Shown here: positions 59,504-64,000 of the stretch, in pieces | Layout of the letters: the number at the start of each line of letters is the position of its first letter | How positions within the stretch are numbered: position 1 is the first letter of the stretch | NCBI RefSeq assembly: GCF_000725545.1 | Contig: NZ_JNZP01000017.1 | Span: 62,001 to 126,000 of the forward strand | Length of the DNA: 64,000 nt | Direction: 5' to 3' | From: Streptomyces exfoliatus | Lineage (GTDB): Bacteria > Actinomycetota > Actinomycetes > Streptomycetales > Streptomycetaceae | Notes under the pieces: model-generated | The model's database searches: none | What the model was told of the DNA's origin: nothing | Seen by the model: the letters and a program-made list of their open reading frames with translations, nothing else | Position numbers and translations under genes: made by a program

Positions 59504-60457
59504 CTACCAGCCGGGCGGCGGCGGGTAGGGCGGGGCCGGGGGCGGCATGGCGGCCGGCGGGTAGGGGGCGGGCGCGGCGGCGGGGGCGCCGCGCCCGGCG
59601 AGAAGGGCGAGTACGGCGAGGCCGGCGAGCAGTCCGACGTACGCGTCGAGGACGGCGAGCAGGTCGGCGGTCGGGAGGTCTCCGAGGCGGCCGACGAGTT
59701 CGTACCTGGCCGTCCTGGCGACCTCGGCGAGGCCGCCGGCCGCGAGGAACACCCCGGCGAGCAGCGCGAAGGCGCGGCTGTGGCGGGCGCGTGCGAGGGC
59801 GGCGACGGCGGCCGTGCCGTAGAGGGCGAGGAGGACGAGGGAGAGCCAGCCGGGCGGGGGCGCGAGGGCCGCCTTGATGACGGACCGGCCGCCGGTGAAC
59901 CGGTCGACGGTGATCTCCAGGGGCAGTTCGGTGGCCCAGTACAGCTCCCACAGGACCACGAGGAGCGCGGAGACGGCGAGGAGCGCTCCGGCGGCGACGG
60001 CGGGGCCGGTACGGGGGCGGGTGGCCGGCTGTTCGTAGGAGGCGGTGACGGGGCGTCGGCCGGCGGCGGCGGTGACGATCAGGCCCACGGCGAGGGCGAG
60101 GGCGAGGAGCGCGGTGACGAGGGCGCCGGTGCCGGGCGCCCAGAGTCCGGGGAGCCGCAGGGCGAGGGTGACGGTGCCGGTCGCGGCGAGCGCGGAGGCG
60201 GCGTGGCGTGAGCGGAGGGCGGCGACGGCGGCGGCCGCGGAGACGGCGAGGAGCACCGGGTCGACGAGGGAGGTGGCGGAGCGACCGCGGATGAGGAAGT
60301 GGTGGTCCCCCGCCCAGTACCACGCGAGGTCGGCGGGTGAACCGAGCACGGCGAGGTCCTTGAGGATCCACACGGCGGCGATGAGGGCGAGCGCGGCGCA
60401 GAGCGCGGCGCCTGTGAGTCGTGCCGGTCGTGTCACAGTCACGGTTCCGATACTCAC
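59504..60457 (-). CDS. Integral membrane protein, Streptomyces-type
   Basis: A 317-residue protein with about eight helices (e.g. AALCAALALIAAVWILKDLA, ALVTALLALALAVGLIVTA, LSLVLLALYGTAAVAALAR) and a Pro-rich cytoplasmic tail (PPAMPPPAPPYPPPPGW). Family unknown. The stop is one base from the stop of the convergent peptidase gene. GTG 60457 chosen; longer frames upstream have a poor composition. Confidence 0.78.
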   Translation of the reverse strand: MSIGTVTVTRPARLTGAALCAALALIAAVWILKDLAVLGSPADLAWYWAGDHHFLIRGRSATSLVDPVLLAVSAAAAVAALRSRHAASALAATGTVTLALRLPGLWAPGTGALVTALLALALAVGLIVTAAAGRRPVTASYEQPATRPRTGPAVAAGALLAVSALLVVLWELYWATELPLEITVDRFTGGRSVIKAALAPPPGWLSLVLLALYGTAAVAALARARHSRAFALLAGVFLAAGGLAEVARTARYELVGRLGDLPTADLLAVLDAYVGLLAGLAVLALLAGRGAPAAAPAPYPPAAMPPPAPPYPPPPGW

Positions 60458-60645
60458 GGTTGCCAACGACCGAAACAAGCGGTTCCGCGGATCCCGGGTG
60501 GGTCGGGTGGTGTCCCGGGTGTGACGGGGAGCAGCCGGCCGGGGCGCCATGACGCTCCGGCCGGCTTACGGCACCCGCACGGCCGTACGTTGTCGAGTCT
60601 GGGGTGTCCGTATATCGGATCCGATTCCGCCGAGTTGCCTGTGGG

Positions 60646-61728
60646 TTAAAGGATTTTGGATCCGCCAGAGCCGTCGGAGCCGTTGGATCCGTCGGCACCC
60701 GGCTCCGGCGGGACCACCTGCTTCTCCTCGGCGAAGTGGCAGGCCGAGTCGTGCTTCGCCGGGCTGTCGGTGAGGCGGAAGACCGCCGGTACGGCGAGGA
60801 GCGGGACTTCCAGGGTGCAGCGTTCCTGGGCCTTCCAGCAGCGGGTGCGGAAGCGGCAGCCGGAGGGGATGTTGGCCGGCGAGGGGACGTCGCCGGTGAG
60901 GATGATGCGTTCGCGGTGGGCCCGCGCCTCGGGGTCGGGGACGGGGACCGCGGAGAGCAGCGCCTGCGTGTAGGGGTGGGTGGGGTGGTCGTAGATCTGG
61001 GCGTCGGTGCCGATCTCGACGATCCGGCCGAGGTACATGACGCCGACCCGGTCGGAGATGTGCCGCACGATCGACAGGTCGTGGGCGATGAACACGTACG
61101 ACAGGGAGAACTCGGTCTGGAGGTTGTCGAGGAGGTTGACGACCTGGGCCTGGACGGAGACGTCGAGCGCCGACACCGGTTCGTCGGCGACGATGATCTC
61201 GGGCTGGAGGGCGAGGCCGCGGGCGATGCCGATGCGCTGGCGCTGGCCGCCGGAGAACTGGTGCGGGTAGCGGTTGATGTACTCGGGGTTGAGGCCGACG
61301 ACGTCCAGGAGGTCCTGGACCTTCTGCCGGCGGGAGCCCTTGGGCGCGACCTCGGGGTGGATCTCGTACGGCTCGCCGATGATGTCGCCGACGGTCATGC
61401 GCGGGTTGAGCGAGGTGTACGGGTCCTGGAACACCATCTGGATGTTGCGGCGGACGGCCTTGAGCGCGCGCGGGGAGAGCTTGCTGATGTCCTCGCCCTT
61501 GTAGCGGATCGAGCCGGACGTCGGCCGTTCCAGGTTGACCAGCATCTTCGCGACGGTCGACTTGCCGCAGCCGGATTCGCCGACGATGCCGAGGGTCTCT
61601 CCGGCGGCGAGGTCGAAGTCGACGCCGTCGACGGCCCTGACGGCGCCGACCTGCTTCTTGAAGACGATGCCCTGCGTGAGGGGGTAGTGCTTGTGCAGGT
61701 CCCGGACTTCGAGGATGGCCTCAGCCAT
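60646..61728 (-). CDS. dppF: Peptide ABC transporter ATP-binding protein (DppF/OppF-type)
   Basis: A 360-residue ABC ATPase with Walker [10 protein letters not shown], signature FSGGQRQR, Walker [14 protein letters not shown] and the C-terminal oligopeptide-transporter cysteine-rich region ([14 protein letters not shown]). An unusual Gly/Ser/Asp tail ends the protein ([14 protein letters not shown]). Its start overlaps the stop of dppD by eight bases. It powers import of di- and oligopeptides with DppBCD and an external binding protein not in this window. Confidence 0.93.
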   Translation of the reverse strand: MAEAILEVRDLHKHYPLTQGIVFKKQVGAVRAVDGVDFDLAAGETLGIVGESGCGKSTVAKMLVNLERPTSGSIRYKGEDISKLSPRALKAVRRNIQMVFQDPYTSLNPRMTVGDIIGEPYEIHPEVAPKGSRRQKVQDLLDVVGLNPEYINRYPHQFSGGQRQRIGIARGLALQPEIIVADEPVSALDVSVQAQVVNLLDNLQTEFSLSYVFIAHDLSIVRHISDRVGVMYLGRIVEIGTDAQIYDHPTHPYTQALLSAVPVPDPEARAHRERIILTGDVPSPANIPSGCRFRTRCWKAQERCTLEVPLLAVPAVFRLTDSPAKHDSACHFAEEKQVVPPEPGADGSNGSDGSGGSKIL

Positions 61729-62704
61729 GGAGGCACTCCTTCCAGAAGTGGCAGGCGCTGGAGCGCGGCACCGGGGACTCGGTCACCTCGTACAAAGGGG
61801 GTACCTCGGTGCGGCAGCGGTCCCGGGCCAGGGGGCAGCGCGGGTTGAAGGCGCAGCCTGGCGGGATGTTGAGCAGGTTGGGCGGCAGTCCCTTGATCGC
61901 GTACAGCTCCTGGCCCTTCTGGTCCAGGCGCGGGATCGATTCGAGGAGGCCCTTGGTGTAGGGGTGGGCGGGGGCCTTGTAGATCTCGTGGACGGGGGCG
62001 CGTTCGACGATCCGGCCCGCGTACATGACGGCGATCTTGTCGGCGACGTCGGCGACGACGCCGAGGTCGTGGGTGATGAGGATGAGGCCCATGTGGAGTT
62101 CGCGCTGGAGCTCGGCGAGCAGGTCCATGACCTGGGCCTGGACGGTGACGTCGAGGGCGGTGGTGGGCTCGTCGGCGATGATCAGCTCGGGTTCGAGGGC
62201 GAGCGCCATCGCGATCATGATGCGCTGGCGCATGCCGCCGGAGAACTGGTGGGGGTACTGGCCGACGCGTTCCTTGGCGGCGGGGATGCGGACCCGGTCC
62301 ATCAGCTCGACGGCCTTGGCCTTGGAGTCCTTGCGCGACATCCCCTTGTGGACCTGGAACATCTCGCCGAGCTGGTCGCCGACGCTGAGGACGGGGTTGA
62401 GGGAGGACAGGGCGTCCTGGAAGATCATCGCCATCTTGGCGCCGCGGACCTTGCGCCGGTCCTCCTCCTTGAGCTTCAGGAGGTCCTGGCCCTGGAAGAG
62501 GATCTCGCCCTGGGTGATCTTGCCCGGGGGGACGTCGAGGATGCCCATGACGGCCTGGGCGGTGACGGACTTGCCGGATCCCGACTCGCCGAGGACGGCG
62601 AGGGTCTCCCCCGCGTCGACGGAGTAGTCGACGCCGTTGACCGCCTTGGCGACGCCCTCGCGGGTGTGGAACTCCACGTGCAGGTCGCGCACTTCGAGCA
62701 GCAT
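61721..62704 (-). CDS. dppD: Peptide ABC transporter ATP-binding protein (DppD-type)
   Basis: A 327-residue ABC ATPase with Walker A GESGSGKSV, signature FSGGMRQR, Walker B ELIIADEPTTALD, and the oligopeptide-type C-terminus with Cys residues (PGCAFNPRCPLARDRC). It pairs with DppF to form the ATPase heterodimer. Only six bases separate it from the upstream permease gene, so one operon is clear. Confidence 0.93.
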   Translation of the reverse strand: MLLEVRDLHVEFHTREGVAKAVNGVDYSVDAGETLAVLGESGSGKSVTAQAVMGILDVPPGKITQGEILFQGQDLLKLKEEDRRKVRGAKMAMIFQDALSSLNPVLSVGDQLGEMFQVHKGMSRKDSKAKAVELMDRVRIPAAKERVGQYPHQFSGGMRQRIMIAMALALEPELIIADEPTTALDVTVQAQVMDLLAELQRELHMGLILITHDLGVVADVADKIAVMYAGRIVERAPVHEIYKAPAHPYTKGLLESIPRLDQKGQELYAIKGLPPNLLNIPPGCAFNPRCPLARDRCRTEVPPLYEVTESPVPRSSACHFWKECLHG

Positions 62705-62710
62705 GGGTCC

Positions 62711-63697
62711 CTACCTCAGCTTGGGGTCGAGGGCGTCGCGGACGGCGTCGCCGAGCATGATGAAGGCGAGCACGGTGATGGCGAGCGCGCCGGAGGGCCA
62801 GAGCAGCATCTGCGGGGCGTTGCGCACGTAGGGGGCGGCCGAGGAGATGTCGATGCCCCAGGAGACGGTGGGGGGCTTGAGGCCGACGCCGAGGAAGGAG
62901 AGCGTGGCCTCCAGCGAGATGTACGTGCCGAGGGCGATGGTCGCGACGACGATGACGGGCGCGAGCGCGTTGGGCGTGATGTGCCGGAGCATCATGCGCG
63001 AGTTGGAGGCGCCGAGCGCGCGGGCGGCCTGCACGTAGTCGTTCTGCTTGACGGTGATGACGGAGCCGCGGGCGATGCGGGAGAGCTGCGGCCAGCCGAG
63101 GAGCACCATGAAGCCGATGACGGGCCAGACGCTGTTGTTGCTGACGACGGAGAGCAGGACGAGGCCGCCGAGGATGACGGGGATGGCGAAGAAGACGTCG
63201 GTGATGCGGGAGAGGAAGCCGTCCCAGGCGCCGCCGTAGAAGCCGGCGAGGCCGCCGAGGACGGAGCCGAGGAGGGTGACGCCGAGGGTGGCGAAGAGGC
63301 CGACCTGGACGGAGGCCCTGGCTCCGTAGACCGTACGGGTGTAGACGTCGCAGCCCTGGCCGTTGAAGCCGAAGGGGTGGCCGGGCTGAGAGCCCTCCTG
63401 GGCCTTGGACAGGTCGCAGTCGAGCGGGTTGCCGCTGGCGATGAGCTGGGGCCAGATGGAGATGATCACCAGGAAGACGATGATCAGCCCGGAGATGATG
63501 AAGATCGGGTTCCGGCGGAGGTCGTGCCAGGCGTCGGACCACAGGGAGCGGGGCTTCCTGTCGGGGCCGGTGCCTTCCGGGCCGCCCGGCGTCTTCTCCA
63601 GGCTCTCGCCCTCGTCCATCGCGAGGTCGGTCCCGCCTCCGGCACCGGTGTGGTTGATCGCGCGGCCGTCGTCGAACGGCTGAGGCTGCTCAGGCAT
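62711..63697 (-). CDS. dppC: Peptide ABC transporter permease (DppC-type)
   Basis: A 328-residue permease. After a polar N-terminus it has a first helix (PIFIISGLIIVFLVIISIW) and five more, with the binding-protein-dependent transport EAA loop (AARALGASNSRMMLRHITPN). ATG 63697 overlaps the preceding permease stop by eight bases. Forms the membrane channel with DppB. Confidence 0.92.
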   Translation of the reverse strand: MPEQPQPFDDGRAINHTGAGGGTDLAMDEGESLEKTPGGPEGTGPDRKPRSLWSDAWHDLRRNPIFIISGLIIVFLVIISIWPQLIASGNPLDCDLSKAQEGSQPGHPFGFNGQGCDVYTRTVYGARASVQVGLFATLGVTLLGSVLGGLAGFYGGAWDGFLSRITDVFFAIPVILGGLVLLSVVSNNSVWPVIGFMVLLGWPQLSRIARGSVITVKQNDYVQAARALGASNSRMMLRHITPNALAPVIVVATIALGTYISLEATLSFLGVGLKPPTVSWGIDISSAAPYVRNAPQMLLWPSGALAITVLAFIMLGDAVRDALDPKLR

Positions 63698-64000
63698 AGC
63701 GGATCCTCGGGTCAAGGACGGCGTACAGGAGGTCGACGAGCAGGTTCGCCACCAGGAAGACCAGGACGAGGACGGTCACGAAACCGACCACGGTCTGGGT
63801 GTTCTGGCGCAGGATGCCCTGGTAGAGCTGGTAGCCGACGCCGTGGATGTTGAAGATCCGTTCGGTGACGATCGCTCCGCCCATCAATGCGCCGATGTCG
63901 GTGCCGATGAAGGTCACCACGGGGATGAGGCTGTTGCGCAGCAGGTGGCGGGTGATGACCCGGCGGCGGGGCAGGCCCTTGGCGACGGCGGTGCGGACGT
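63690..64000 (-). CDS. dppB: Peptide ABC transporter permease (DppB-type), partial
   Basis: Only the C-terminal ~103 residues are inside the window; the rest runs off the right edge. The visible part has the EAA loop (RTAVAKGLPRRRVITRHLLR), TFIGTDIGALMGGAIVTE and the last helix TVLVLVFLVANLLVDLLYAV ending LDPRIRYA, typical of DppB/OppB permeases. First visible gene of the transport operon; the substrate-binding protein should lie upstream. Confidence 0.9.
   Translation of the reverse strand, partial: VRTAVAKGLPRRRVITRHLLRNSLIPVVTFIGTDIGALMGGAIVTERIFNIHGVGYQLYQGILRQNTQTVVGFVTVLVLVFLVANLLVDLLYAVLDPRIRYA

Noticed and set aside
1..64000. Insertion sequences, phage genes, rRNA or replication origin
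   Set aside because: I found no transposase, integrase, rRNA or DnaA-box cluster in the window.

Overview
The window looks like a chromosomal core segment of a Streptomyces or a close relative. G+C content is very high, codon third positions are almost all G or C, GTG and TTG starts are common, genes are dense and often overlap by 4 to 13 bases, and several families are typical of actinomycetes (DUF3107, DUF3117, DUF3152, mycothiol deacetylase MshB, MoeZ, SigE-type ECF sigma factor with its anti-sigma factor). I see no insertion sequence, phage gene, CRISPR array or rRNA. The only RNA-gene candidate is a degenerate tRNA-like element near 52 kb.

Layout. 0-7.7 kb: start of an alkyltransferase-like DNA repair gene, a three-part membrane protein (membrane, pseudokinase and LPG-synthase-type domains), a tandem pair of TAP-like lipoprotein peptidases, and moeZ. 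7.8-12.6 kb: a four-gene block (spherulin-4/GH135-like protein, NAD-dependent epimerase, polytopic membrane protein, DUF3492/PelF-like GT4 glycosyltransferase) that resembles a minimal Pel or galactosaminogalactan exopolysaccharide locus. 12.8-21.1 kb: DUF3152 protein, alpha/beta hydrolase, a small acidic protein, TetR regulator, DUF3107 protein, small membrane protein, ferritin-like protein and a DEAD-box helicase with a very long Ala/Pro/Lys/Arg tail. 21.2-26.8 kb: hydrolase, NYN RNase-like protein, a 50-residue peptide gene behind an AT-rich leader, MarC, PHP phosphoesterase, DUF6758 protein and a SUFU-like protein. 27-33 kb: CorA with a possible leader peptide, a soluble MgtE-N/CBS protein, a DUF1003 protein and the Mrp/ApbC Fe-S carrier. 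33-38.7 kb: TatB, HtrA, zinc-finger anti-sigma factor, SigE-like sigma factor and a divergent O-methyltransferase. 38.7-46.5 kb: DUF3117 protein, enoyl-CoA hydratase family protein, two tandem secreted FG-GAP/I36 proteins, Tag, a DivIVA-like protein, FolP2-like protein, LOG protein and DapE. 46.5-57.2 kb: secreted proteins, DapC, ferredoxin, GNAT, SirB1-type transglutaminase, the tRNA-like element, small proteins, a PG_binding_4 envelope protein, DUF6113 protein and MshB. 57.3-64 kb: S9 peptidase, membrane protein and a dipeptide ABC transporter (DppF, D, C and part of B).

How the genes fit together. From memory, the moeZ-DUF3152-TetR-DUF3107-ferritin-helicase block and the corA-mrp-tatB-htrA-rseA-sigE-OMT-DUF3117-tag-DivIVA-folP2-LOG-dapE-dapC-fdx-mshB block both follow conserved actinobacterial gene order, as in Mycobacterium tuberculosis around Rv3204-Rv3211 and Rv1170-Rv1239c. 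The extra genes stand out against that backbone, above all the exopolysaccharide-like block between moeZ and the DUF3152 gene and the FG-GAP pair. SigE, its anti-sigma factor, HtrA and TatB form an envelope-stress and secretion unit. DapE and DapC serve lysine and peptidoglycan precursor synthesis. CorA and the MgtE-N/CBS protein suggest a magnesium theme. All functions are read from sequence motifs and family knowledge; no database search was run.
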